A DNA stretch of 64,000 bases, from NCBI RefSeq assembly GCF_006542625.1, contig NC_044402.1:27807553-27871552 (forward strand), written 5' to 3'. Source of the DNA: Nomascus leucogenys. Its lineage: Eukaryota > Chordata > Mammalia > Primates > Hylobatidae. Below, piece by piece: positions 50,301 to 53,036 of the stretch; the stretch's first letter is position 1, and every line of letters begins with the position of its first letter. The notes under the pieces are model-generated. The model did no database searches, was not told the DNA's origin, and saw only the letters and a program-made list of their open reading frames with translations. The position numbers were made by a program, and so were the translations under genes.

Positions 50301-52444
50301 ACACAAGAATACAGAAGTGTAAGTTCTACTGGAAAGTAGAGTGGGAAACTTAATTATGACTTGGAGGTTTTAAGTAAGCTCTTCTAAGTGATAATTTACT
50401 AGGTGCATTTTATATTCTTGGCATTGTTCTAAGTATTATTATTATCTCAATCCTTACAAAAGTCCTATGAAATAATACTATTATCTCTTATGTTATAGAT
50501 GAGGAAATTGAAACACAGGTTTAGCTTGTGACTGATGGAATTAAGATTCAAACTGGGTGTCTTGATTTCAAAGCTTTTTTTTTTTTTTTGATATGGAGTC
50601 CCACTCTGTCACCCAGGCTGGAGTGCAGTGGTGCCATCTCGGGTCACTGCAACCTCCACCTCCCAGGTTCAAGGGATTCTCCTGCCTCAGCCTCCTGAGT
50701 AGCTGGGATTATCACAGGGCATGTGCCACCATGCCCAGCTAATTTTTGTATCCTTAGTAGAGACAGGGTTTCATCACGTTGGGTCAAGCGGGTCTCGAAC
50801 TCCTAACCTCGTGATCCTCCTGCTTTGGCCTCCCAAAGTGCTGGGATTACAGGCGTGAGCCACTGTGCCCAGCCGATTTCAAAGCTTTCTTAACCACTAT
50901 ACAATGGCAACTTACCAGCTGAGCAAAGGGATCTAGGGGTGAAATTCCACATAAGTAAATATTTTCAAGATAATCACCTGTTAGAAGCTTAAGCTTAAAA
51001 TATTTAAAAATTGTGATGAGGCCGGGTGTGGTGGCTCAAGTCTGTAATTCCAGCACTTTGGGAGGCTGAGGCGGGCAGATCACGAGGTCAGGAGTTCGAG
51101 ACCAGCCTGGCCAATATAGTGAAACCCTGTCTCTACTAAAAATACAAAAATTAGCCAGGAGTGGTGGCGCATGCCTGTAGTCCCAGCTACTCGGGAGGCT
51201 GAGGCAGGAGACTCGCTTAAACCTAGGAGGCGGAGGTTGCAATGAGCCGAGATCGCGCCACTGCACTCCAGCCTGGGCAACAGAGTGAGACTCTGTCTCA
51301 AAAAAAAAAAAAAAAAAATTGTGATGAAAATATTTCTGGCTGGGCACTGTGGCTCACACCTGTAATCCTAGCACTTTGTGAGACCTAGGCAGACAGATCG
51401 CTTGAACCCAGTTTAAGATCAGCCTGGGCAGTATGACAAAACCCTGTCTACAAAAAATTAGCTGGACATGGTGGCACACACCTGTACTCCCAGCTACTTG
51501 GGAGGCTGAGGTGGGAGGAATACCTGAGCCCAGGGAGGTCACAGCTCCAGTGAGCTATATAGCACTTTGTGAGACCAAGGCAGGCAATCACCTGAGGTCA
51601 GGGGTTCAGGACCAGCCTGGCCAACGTGGTGAAACTGTCTCTACTAAAAATACAAAAATTAGCTGGGTGTGGTGGCACGTGCCTGTAATCCCAGCTACCT
51701 GGGAGGCTGAGGCAGGAGAATCGCTGGAACTGGGAGGCGGTGGCTGCAGTGAGCCAAGATCACACCACTGCACTCCAGCCTGGGTGACAGAGCAAGACTC
51801 TGTCTGAAGAAAAAAAAAAAGAATCCAAAGTCGTTATGAACAGTTTATGTGCTACCAGTTTTTTAATGAAGACTTTTTAATTTGCAGTTCAGATTGTTGA
51901 AAATGTGAGCTATACATTAGCAAGGGTTTACTGTAAACATGTTATGATTCAGCTTTTGATAATGTTTACACTTTTATTTAATGTCATCCATTTTTCCACA
52001 GGGTATGGACAGTGGATTTGCAGGTGGAGAAGATGAAATTTATAACGTTTATGATCAAGCCTGGAGAGGTGGCAAAGATATGGCCCAGAGTATTTATAGG
52101 CCCAGTAAAAATCTGGACAAGGACATGTATGGTGATGACCTAGAAGCCAGAATAAAGACCAACAGGTGCCAAGCCATACAACTCAATTTCAGTGTTTACA
52201 CTGGTGAAAGCAAAGTACTTCACAGTCTTTTCTCTTTTTCCTTAGATTTGTTCCTGACAAGGAGTTTTCTGGTTCAGACCGTAGACAGAGAGGCCGAGAA
52301 GGACCAGTTCAGTTTGAGGAAGATCCTTTTGGTTTGGACAAGTTTTTGGAAGAAGCCAAACAGCATGGTGGCTCTAAAAGACCCTCAGATAGCAGCCGCC
52401 CCAAGGAACATGAGCATGAAGGCAAGAAGAGGAGGAAGGAATAG
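8796..52444 (+). CDS. SNW1: SNW1 (SKIP), spliceosome subunit and transcription co-regulator, complete spliced CDS
   Basis: The 14 coding exons are 8796-8809, 14811-14964, 19515-19676, 30781-30876, 30958-31064, 32784-32888, 33828-33897, 34838-34903, 37225-37341, 38713-38854, 46950-47046, 49393-49510, 52002-52165 and 52246-52444. They sum to 1611 nt and give 536 residues plus stop, the known length, and the translation matches human SNW1 as I remember it. All introns are GT-AG. Visible parts: a Pro-rich PPPYGYRKGW stretch (residues 41-50), the SNW-domain signature SNW at 252-254 inside PPCISNWKNAK, Ser-Pro sites at 224 and 232, a Lys/Glu/Arg-rich helical region (about 298-377), and a basic C-terminus GKKRRKE. 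The family is a largely extended nuclear protein of activated spliceosomes that also binds nuclear receptors, Notch/CSL, SMAD and Ski complexes. The start follows GAAGAAG and matches the family N-terminus MALTSFLPAP. Both ends and every splice phase agree, so the call is near certain. Confidence 0.98.
9271..9944 (+). other. SNW1: SNW1 intron 1, proximal unique part
   Basis: No interspersed repeat recognised between the CpG island and the first intronic Alu; it includes the X-box-like palindrome at 9420. Confidence 0.5.
9420..9435. promoter_or_regulatory. RFX X-box-like palindrome
   Basis: GGTTACCTTAGTAACC is an inverted repeat (GGTTAC/GTAACC with a 4-nt spacer) matching the RFX family X-box with one mismatch. 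It lies in SNW1 intron 1 about 150 bp beyond the CpG island. Function is inferred from motif only. Confidence 0.45.
9951..10096 (-). mobile_element. Alu monomer-size fragment
   Basis: Antisense single-arm Alu (GAGATGGGGTCTCGCTGTGT to CCACCATGCCCGGC), an FRAM or truncated Alu. Confidence 0.85.
10097..10236 (-). mobile_element. Alu monomer-size fragment
   Basis: A second antisense single arm directly after the first (TACTACGTTGGCCAGGGTGG to ACCATGCCCAGCC). Two arms of the same kind in tandem. Confidence 0.82.
10398..10712 (-). mobile_element. Alu
   Basis: Antisense Alu of old type; target duplication TGTCATGGGTATT on both sides (10385 and 10713). Confidence 0.93.
10720..11189. other. SNW1 intron 1, unassigned
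   Basis: No repeat family recognised. Confidence 0.4.
11578..11854 (-). mobile_element. Alu
   Basis: Antisense Alu with a small internal deletion after TCCTGTCTCAGCTGGGATTA. Confidence 0.92.
11864..12021. repeat. Compound tetranucleotide microsatellite (GATT/GATA/GGTA)
   Basis: Blocks of GATT, GATA and GGTA follow one another, and the series GATTGATTGATTGCGATAGA is present twice, so a longer unit has itself duplicated. It directly follows the Alu's 5' end, not its A tail. Confidence 0.95.
12425..12595 (-). repeat. MIR
   Basis: TCATTTAATACTTATAAGAA, GATGAGAAAACAGATTCAGA and GTAAGTAGCTTATCCAGGTT are antisense MIR. Confidence 0.78.
12596..13005. other. SNW1 intron 1, unassigned
   Basis: Nothing recognised beyond AT-rich DNA; GACTGTAAGCTGTCTTTCTC could be a scrap of L2. 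Confidence 0.35.
13020..13321 (-). mobile_element. Alu
   Basis: Full-length antisense Alu with exact 14-nt duplication GGCCTCTAAGTTTT (13006 and 13322). Confidence 0.95.
13487..13795 (+). mobile_element. Alu
   Basis: Full-length sense Alu, 19-A tail, flanks AAGGAGTA on both sides. Confidence 0.94.
13887..14179 (+). mobile_element. Alu
   Basis: Full-length sense Alu; duplication AAGAAATATGGAAA (13872 and 14183). Confidence 0.94.
14207..14505 (+). mobile_element. Alu at almost the same target as its neighbour
   Basis: Full-length sense Alu; duplication AAATATGGAAGCAT, which overlaps the target words of the preceding Alu. Confidence 0.94.
14506..14810 (+). other. SNW1: SNW1 intron 1 end
   Basis: No repeat; ends with pyrimidine-rich CTTCTATTATCTTTGCTTATAG acceptor. 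Confidence 0.5.
14811..14964 (+). CDS. SNW1: SNW1 coding exon 2
   Basis: 154 nt after acceptor TTGCTTATAG, ending GAG before GTATGT. It encodes residues 5-56, including PPPYGYRKGW. It ends exactly at a codon boundary. Confidence 0.98.
14965..15585 (+). other. SNW1: SNW1 intron 2, proximal unique part
   Basis: No interspersed repeat recognised; includes a (TCC)n plus C run at 15304-15328. Confidence 0.45.
15586..15893 (+). mobile_element. Alu
   Basis: Full-length sense Alu; duplication AAGAACAAGCTTC on both sides. Confidence 0.95.
15956..16260 (-). mobile_element. Alu
   Basis: Full-length antisense Alu; flanks TACATTAATT. It faces the preceding Alu tail to tail, 62 bp apart. Confidence 0.94.
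16261..16530. other. SNW1 intron 2, unassigned
   Basis: Pyrimidine-rich; possibly an L2 scrap, not assignable. Confidence 0.3.
16531..16801 (-). mobile_element. Alu with internal deletion
   Basis: Antisense Alu lacking about 30 bp before CTCTTAAGTAGCTGGGATTA. Confidence 0.92.
17003..17314 (-). mobile_element. Alu
   Basis: Full-length antisense Alu with a TTTTG-repeat head (mutated A tail). Confidence 0.94.
17315..18344. other. SNW1 intron 2, 1-kb repeat-free stretch
   Basis: No repeat family recognised over 1 kb. No exon-like frame. Possibly unique DNA. Confidence 0.4.
18345..18520 (+). repeat. MIR
   Basis: AGATCTGGGTTCAGGTGC, TGTGAGATCTCAGGAACACC, GATTAAATGAGATAATACAT are sense MIR. Confidence 0.75.
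18521..18919. other. SNW1 intron 2, unassigned AT-rich
   Basis: Very AT-rich; nothing recognised. Confidence 0.35.
18920..19470 (+). mobile_element. L2, split by microsatellite
   Basis: Sense L2 3' end: CCAAGCTCATTCTTGCAGCA, GGGCCTTCGCATTGGCTATT, CATTCAGGCTTCAGCTCACA, GATGTAAACTCCACAAGAGG and terminal ACTTGTTGAATGAATGC. Confidence 0.85.
19119..19190. repeat. (GT)19 (AT)16 microsatellite
   Basis: About 38 bp of pure GT followed by about 32 bp of pure AT inside the L2. Both blocks are uninterrupted, so this site is probably highly variable. Confidence 0.97.
19515..19676 (+). CDS. SNW1: SNW1 coding exon 3
   Basis: 162 nt, residues 57-110 (DFGDGGAFPEIHVAQYPLDM onward), acceptor GTGTAG and donor GTAATC. 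The segment following the Pro-rich stretch is the region reported to bind cyclophilin PPIL1 in the human protein. Confidence 0.98.
19780..19920 (+). mobile_element. Free left Alu monomer-like (FLAM) fragment
   Basis: Sense single-arm Alu-like sequence (CTGGGCATGGTGGCTCGTAC to TGGGTGGCAATACCTTG), strongly diverged, 100 bp after SNW1 exon 3. Confidence 0.75.
19921..20738. other. SNW1 intron 3, unassigned
   Basis: No repeat recognised with confidence; 20450-20730 is pyrimidine-rich and may be L2. Confidence 0.35.
20741..21047 (-). mobile_element. Alu (old)
   Basis: Full-length antisense Alu of older type (GGCTCAAGCAATCCTCC); duplication CCTGATCTT (20732 and 21054). Confidence 0.94.
21201..21488 (-). 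mobile_element. AluY, Old World monkey (AluYRa-like), 12-nt deletion
   Basis: Nearly consensus AluY lacking 12 nt between CACCATG and GTCTCGATCTCC (junction about 21406), with TCTCCGAGTAGC and ATTACAAGCGTG variants. A perfect 17-nt duplication ATGTGCTTGTTTTTCTT (21184, 21489) shows a recent insertion. Confidence 0.93.
21540..21787 (-). mobile_element. Alu, mosaic
   Basis: Antisense Alu whose first third is old-type (GCAACCTTGAACTATTGGGC) and remainder AluY-like (CACCGTGTTAGCCAGG), with a shortened end. Confidence 0.88.
22090..22335 (+). mobile_element. L2 fragment
   Basis: Sense L2: CATATGCTGATGACTGTTCA, TAATCTACCTGCTATTTGTC, GAAAGCCTGGGAGTCATTTT. Confidence 0.65.
22369..22666 (+). mobile_element. 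AluY
   Basis: Full-length sense Alu of Y type (CACGAGGTCAGGAGATTGAG); duplication TTACACAAATA/TTATACAAATA. Confidence 0.94.
22667..23168. mobile_element. Old L1M-type fragment
   Basis: CCCAGAGGTAACTGCTGTTA, CTTCCTTTGACTTGC and TAGGATTCCATGGCGTGGTT belong to an old L1M-like 3' region that also appears at 56340-56690. Confidence 0.5.
23169..23600 (+). mobile_element. L2-like fragment (tentative)
   Basis: Order of CTTGCTGGCATGAAC, AGAATCTTTCTATGGCTTCC and TAAGGTAAGGACTAAG recalls L2; diverged. Confidence 0.4.
23659..23940 (-). mobile_element. Alu (old)
   Basis: Antisense old-type Alu. Confidence 0.92.
23967..24256 (-). mobile_element. Alu
   Basis: Antisense Alu, exact duplication AAGAAGAAAAAA (23953, 24257). 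Confidence 0.94.
24290..24690 (+). mobile_element. L2 fragment
   Basis: GACTATAATGTTTTTAAGGG then CAGGGATTATATATTT and a TTGTTCAGCGAATAA end give a decayed sense L2 3' end. Confidence 0.6.
24691..25171. other. SNW1 intron 3, unassigned
   Basis: Nothing recognised. Confidence 0.35.
25172..25488 (-). mobile_element. Alu
   Basis: Antisense Alu with T/C-rich head; flanks TTGTTCCTTATT/TCGTTCCTTTT. Confidence 0.93.
25489..26273. other. SNW1 intron 3, unassigned
   Basis: No repeat or exon-like signal recognised over about 780 bp. Confidence 0.4.
26274..26579 (-). mobile_element. Alu
   Basis: Antisense Alu; exact duplication AAGTGATAAATCT (26262, 26580). Confidence 0.95.
26659..26791 (+). mobile_element. 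Alu left arm
   Basis: Sense single arm ending CTATCTCTTAAAG; flanks AGAAATATTACA/AGAAATGTTACA. Confidence 0.85.
26792..27189. other. SNW1 intron 3, unassigned
   Basis: Nothing recognised. Confidence 0.35.
27190..27487 (+). mobile_element. Alu
   Basis: Full-length sense Alu. Confidence 0.94.
27488..28155. other. SNW1 intron 3, unassigned
   Basis: No repeat recognised. Confidence 0.35.
28160..28293 (-). mobile_element. Alu single arm (FRAM-like)
   Basis: Antisense arm, TAGGTCTTGCCGTGTTGCCC to TTGTTCCCGGCC. Confidence 0.82.
28325..29090 (-). mobile_element. L2 split by Alu
   Basis: Antisense L2: TTCATTTATTTATTCATTTG, GGAGACAGATAATAACCATG, GTGCTATGGAGCAAATG, GCATAAGCCATAAAGTG. Confidence 0.7.
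28406..28714 (-). mobile_element. Alu
   Basis: Full-length antisense Alu with a 26-T head, inside L2. Confidence 0.94.
29355..29653 (-). mobile_element. AluY-like
   Basis: Antisense Alu (GTTAGCTAGGATGGTTTCAA); duplication CTGTATCTCTTTTT (29346, 29657). Confidence 0.94.
29717..30018 (+). mobile_element. AluY-like
   Basis: Full-length sense Alu; 16-nt duplication AAATATTTAAGAAGTA. Head-to-head with the Alu 64 bp upstream. Confidence 0.95.
30058..30780 (+). other. SNW1: SNW1 intron 3, 3' unique end
   Basis: No repeat recognised over 720 bp before the exon 4 acceptor. Confidence 0.45.
30781..30876 (+). CDS. SNW1: SNW1 coding exon 4
   Basis: 96 nt, residues 111-142 (VIYSKYTDLVPKEV onward). Acceptor AACATTTTAG, donor GTAACT. 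It is separated from exon 5 by an 81-bp intron, among the shortest in the gene. Confidence 0.98.
30958..31064 (+). CDS. SNW1: SNW1 coding exon 5
   Basis: 107 nt, residues 143-177 plus two bases of Arg178 (ITEKTRVALEKSVSQKVAAA onward). Acceptor TATTTCAG, donor GTATGA. Confidence 0.98.
31250..31516 (-). mobile_element. Alu (old, internally deleted)
   Basis: Antisense old-type Alu lacking part of the left arm. Confidence 0.88.
31528..31838 (-). mobile_element. Alu
   Basis: Antisense Alu with a 29-T head. Confidence 0.94.
31851..32150 (-). mobile_element. Alu
   Basis: Third antisense Alu in a row; exact duplication TATGCTATTTTC (31839, 32152). Confidence 0.95.
32164..32783 (+). other. SNW1: SNW1 intron 5 end, unassigned
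   Basis: No repeat recognised up to the exon 6 acceptor. Confidence 0.4.
32784..32888 (+). CDS. SNW1: SNW1 coding exon 6
   Basis: 105 nt, completing Arg178 and running to two bases of Lys213 (YTPSQQGVAFNSGAKQRVIR onward). It is the start of the conserved SKIP/SNW domain. Acceptor TTTCTTCAG, donor GTAAGT. Confidence 0.98.
32920..33590 (+). mobile_element. L1M 3' end, split by Alu
   Basis: Sense L1: GGATGAATCTCAAAACAATT, AGAAGCCAGACAAAAACAAG, GATCGGTGGTTACCTCTGGG and a terminal ATCTCAATAAAGCTG. It begins 32 bp after exon 6. Confidence 0.8.
33273..33568 (-). mobile_element. Alu
   Basis: Antisense Alu in the L1 tail; duplication TAAAGCTGC (33264, 33569). Confidence 0.95.
33828..33897 (+). CDS. 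SNW1: SNW1 coding exon 7
   Basis: 70 nt, residues 213-236 (INKKIPRGPPSPPAPVMHSP). It carries the Ser224-Pro and Ser232-Pro motifs, known phosphorylation sites in human SNW1. Acceptor TACTTCAG, donor GTATTC. Confidence 0.98.
33898..34256 (+). other. SNW1: SNW1 intron 7, unique start
   Basis: No repeat recognised. Confidence 0.4.
34257..34560 (+). mobile_element. Alu
   Basis: Full-length sense Alu, 19-A tail; flanks AGAAGTCACATC/AGAAGTCGCATC. Confidence 0.95.
34838..34903 (+). CDS. SNW1: SNW1 coding exon 8 (carries the SNW motif)
   Basis: 66 nt, residues 237-258. The family-naming Ser-Asn-Trp motif is at 252-254. Acceptor TTCTCTCAG, donor GTAATT. Confidence 0.98.
35101..35409 (-). mobile_element. 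Alu
   Basis: Antisense Alu, 27-T head; flanks TCAGTTCTTTT on both sides. Confidence 0.95.
35410..36057. other. SNW1 intron 8, unassigned
   Basis: AT-rich, no repeat recognised. Confidence 0.4.
36060..36357 (-). mobile_element. Alu (old)
   Basis: Full-length antisense old-type Alu. Confidence 0.94.
36565..36785 (+). repeat. MIR
   Basis: CCAGAGCTTGGGTTCTGAAA, CACTTACTAACTGTATGACC, GAAGGTTAAATGAGACCATA: sense MIR. Confidence 0.82.
36865..37155 (+). mobile_element. Alu
   Basis: Sense Alu ending 70 bp before SNW1 exon 9. Confidence 0.93.
37225..37341 (+). CDS. SNW1: SNW1 coding exon 9
   Basis: 117 nt, residues 259-297 (GYTIPLDKRLAADGRGLQTV onward), the most conserved block of the family. Acceptor CACTCTAG, donor GTTGGT, which is a weak variant at +3. 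Confidence 0.98.
37342..37775 (+). other. SNW1: SNW1 intron 9, unique start
   Basis: No repeat recognised; includes AGCACCCCAGAGAGAGTCTC. Confidence 0.4.
37791..38087 (+). mobile_element. Alu
   Basis: Sense Alu; exact 15-nt duplication AATATTATGGAATTA (37776, 38089). Confidence 0.95.
38241..38294. repeat. 18-bp unit, three perfect copies
   Basis: TTAATTTTGAAAATGTTA three times without a mismatch, immediately before an Alu arm. Confidence 0.97.
38295..38416 (-). mobile_element. Alu single arm
   Basis: Antisense arm, GAGATGGATCTTACTATGTT to CCACTACGCCTGGC. Confidence 0.85.
38713..38854 (+). CDS. SNW1: SNW1 coding exon 10
   Basis: 142 nt, residues 298-344 plus one base of Glu345. Rich in Lys, Glu, Arg and Ala, as expected for the long helix of SKIP. 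Acceptor ACCAACAG, donor GTATGA. The following intron (8.1 kb) carries the nested L1. Confidence 0.98.
38855..39429 (+). other. SNW1: SNW1 intron 10, unique start
   Basis: No repeat recognised. Confidence 0.4.
39430..40770 (-). mobile_element. L2, long antisense copy split by L1 piece
   Basis: TATTGAGCATCTGCTGGTGT, TGGGGGAAGAGCATCCCACA, GGCCAGATCATGTATGGCCT, then after the L1 CTGGCTGCTGTGTTAAAAAT, GTTAAGGATGACTCCAGAAC and AAGACTGCAGGAGGAACAGT. About 1 kb of recognisable L2, the longest ancient repeat in the window. Confidence 0.85.
40022..40345 (-). mobile_element. L1 3' end inside L2
   Basis: CCAGCTTTATGGAGGTATAA, TGAGAACACTTAAGATCTAC and TTAGATCTCCAGAACTTACT are the complement of an L1MA/L1PB-type 3' UTR. 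Confidence 0.8.
40985..41225 (-). repeat. MIR
   Basis: CTAACATTTATCAGGTGCTT, GTTTTACAGAGCAGGAAACT, GGATTTGAATCCAGACAGGC: antisense MIR, nearly full length. Confidence 0.85.
41402..41694 (-). mobile_element. Alu
   Basis: Antisense Alu; flanks TTTTCTGACTTTTTTATTAT/TTTTCTGACATTTTATTATG. Confidence 0.94.
42506..42821 (+). mobile_element. Alu nested in L1
   Basis: Full-length sense Alu with an A/C-interrupted tail. Confidence 0.94.
43050..43348 (-). mobile_element. Alu nested in L1
   Basis: Antisense Alu; exact duplication CCTAGGAATAAA (43036, 43350). Confidence 0.95.
43430..43563 (+). mobile_element. Alu left arm nested in L1
   Basis: Sense single arm ending CTATCTCTTTTTTAAAAA. Confidence 0.85.
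43962..44253 (-). mobile_element. Alu nested in L1
   Basis: Antisense Alu; flanks ACGCATGGAATTTTT/ATGCATGGATTTTTA. Confidence 0.93.
45463..45602. repeat. Triplicated 44-49 bp unit in L1 3' UTR
   Basis: Three copies, starting 45463, 45512 and 45556, of a unit built on TTAATGATAATTTATTGTAT and TTGCAAAATAGCTAGAAG. Confidence 0.93.
45930..46220 (-). mobile_element. AluY, Old World monkey (AluYRa-like), 12-nt deletion
   Basis: Same 12-nt gap (CACTGTG then GTCTCGATCTCC, junction about 46137), TCTGCGAGTAGC and ATTACAAGCGTG variants. Exact 14-nt duplication CATTTATTAGACTT (45916, 46221). Confidence 0.93.
46330..46568 (+). mobile_element. Alu with internal deletion
   Basis: Sense Alu missing about 45 bp: GGCTGGGCGCGGTGG joins directly to ATCACTTGAGGTCAGG. 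Confidence 0.92.
46580..46870 (+). mobile_element. Alu (old)
   Basis: Sense old-type Alu ending 80 bp before SNW1 exon 11. Confidence 0.92.
46950..47046 (+). CDS. SNW1: SNW1 coding exon 11
   Basis: 97 nt, residues 345-377 (EDGEARERDEIRHDRRKERQ onward), a mixed-charge RD/RE region. Acceptor TTCACACAG, donor GTAGGT. It is tightly boxed in by Alu elements ending about 80 bp upstream and starting about 30 bp downstream. Confidence 0.98.
47078..47390 (+). mobile_element. AluY with CA-repeat tail
   Basis: Sense Alu beginning 31 bp after the exon 11 donor; its A tail has become (CA)n at 47358-47388. Flanks ACCAATCATG/ACCAGTCATG. Confidence 0.94.
47391..48168 (+). other. SNW1: SNW1 intron 11, unassigned
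   Basis: No repeat recognised over about 780 bp. Confidence 0.4.
48169..48482 (+). mobile_element. Alu
   Basis: Full-length sense Alu with an A/T-mixed tail. Confidence 0.95.
48483..49392 (+). other. SNW1: SNW1 intron 11, 3' unique end
   Basis: 900 bp without a recognised repeat before exon 12. Confidence 0.4.
49393..49510 (+). CDS. SNW1: SNW1 coding exon 12
   Basis: 118 nt, residues 377-416 (SKLQRNENRDISEVIALGVP onward). Acceptor CAAAATAG with a poor pyrimidine tract, donor GTACAA. Confidence 0.98.
49784..50060 (+). mobile_element. Alu with small deletion
   Basis: Sense Alu; flanks AAAATAGAACTAG/AAAATAGAGCCAG. Confidence 0.93.
50390..50905 (-). repeat. MIR split by Alu
   Basis: TTTACTAGGTGCATTTTATA, GATGAGGAAATTGAAACACA, then after the Alu GCTTTCTTAACCACTATACA: antisense MIR. 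Confidence 0.82.
50578..50874 (-). mobile_element. Alu inserted in MIR
   Basis: Antisense Alu; exact 14-nt duplication GATTTCAAAGCTTT (50564, 50875). Confidence 0.95.
51021..51316 (+). mobile_element. Alu
   Basis: Sense Alu; duplication AAATTGTGATGA on both sides. Confidence 0.95.
51339..51559 (+). mobile_element. Alu, 3'-cut
   Basis: Sense old-type Alu running to CAGTGAGCTATA where it fuses to the next copy. Confidence 0.88.
51560..51811 (+). mobile_element. Alu, 5'-cut
   Basis: Sense Alu starting at TAGCACTTTGTGAGACCAAG, i.e. without its first 35 bp; junction with the preceding copy suggests unequal recombination. Confidence 0.9.
52002..52165 (+). CDS. SNW1: SNW1 coding exon 13
   Basis: 164 nt, residues 417-471 (GMDSGFAGGEDEIYNVYDQA onward), acidic and glycine-rich. 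Acceptor TTTCCACAG, donor GTGCCA, a weak 5' splice site. Intron 13 is only 80 bp. Confidence 0.98.
52246..52444 (+). CDS. SNW1: SNW1 coding exon 14 and stop
   Basis: 199 coding nt, residues 471-536 and TAG at 52442-52444. The tail ends in basic KKRRKE, the putative nuclear localisation signal. Acceptor TTTTCCTTAG. Confidence 0.98.
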
Positions 52445-52938
52445 GCACAGGTCTCTTCAAAGTGAATGAACTCTTACCCATAACCCTAATGATGCAAGTC
52501 ATATGGGGGAACACTTTGTAAATGGTCAAGATAAAAACCAAATCTGGGTGCCAGATCCCAGCACTACTTTTTATTACCGGAGAATGGGGGGGATAGAAAA
52601 TTCTACTTTGAATTATTTAGTTTTTTTTTAAAGAGTGGGTTGTGTTTGTGCTTCTCCCACCTTTCAGCATTTATAGAACATGCTGCCCCACATACAAAGT
52701 CAAGACCACTTCCTTTTGTGTGACACTAGTAGTTTGGGGTTAATATTTAGTGTAAGAACAGCTGCATATGAGTAAAGTTACCCCAACTACAGTGAGGAGG
52801 AAGATTTTCACATACTGGAACTGTCCTGCCACATAAATTTTGCCCCTATTGTGCTCTGTTTTAATTTGGAGTGGGCAAAGTAATCTCTTGCTTGGTGCAA
52901 CTATTTGTTTCAAATAAAAACATTTAGACAAAATTCTC
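52445..52938 (+). other. SNW1: SNW1 3' UTR
   Basis: About 490 bp of single-copy-looking sequence from the SNW1 stop to the expected cleavage site. It contains no Alu. The end is inferred from the AATAAA at 52913 and is not directly visible. Confidence 0.85.
52913..52918 (+). terminator. SNW1: SNW1 poly(A) signal AATAAA
   Basis: Canonical hexamer 469 bp after the SNW1 stop, the last on this strand before SLIRP exon 4 begins on the other strand. Cleavage is expected 10-30 nt downstream, about 52929-52948. Confidence 0.88.
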
Positions 52939-52950
52939 AGTTATGTTAAC

Positions 52951-52956
52951 TTTATT
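52951..52956 (-). terminator. SLIRP: SLIRP poly(A) signal AATAAA
   Basis: TTTATT on the + strand reads AATAAA on the - strand, only 15 nt after the SLIRP stop codon. The 3' UTR is therefore very short (about 30-50 nt), with cleavage expected near 52921-52941. Confidence 0.9.
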
Positions 52957-52970
52957 AATAGGCTGCAGTC

Positions 52971-53036
52971 TCAAAAATCTTTCTCTTCGTCATCAGATGT
53001 TTGCGAAAGTTTTGGCCTTTGAGTGTGAACCTGGAG
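52971..53036 (-). CDS. SLIRP: SLIRP coding exon 4 and stop
   Basis: 66 nt, residues 89-109 and TGA (LQVHTQRPKLSQTSDDEEKD then F). The acceptor is ATTTATTTTTTTTTAG. The tail is acidic and serine-containing as in the family. Confidence 0.97.
   Translation of the reverse strand, partial: LQVHTQRPKLSQTSDDEEKDF

Noticed and set aside
51981..52469. 162-codon frame that looks like a separate gene
   Set aside because: It is SNW1 exon 13 read on through intron 13 into exon 14 in the wrong frame. Reported as an intron-retention possibility, not a gene.
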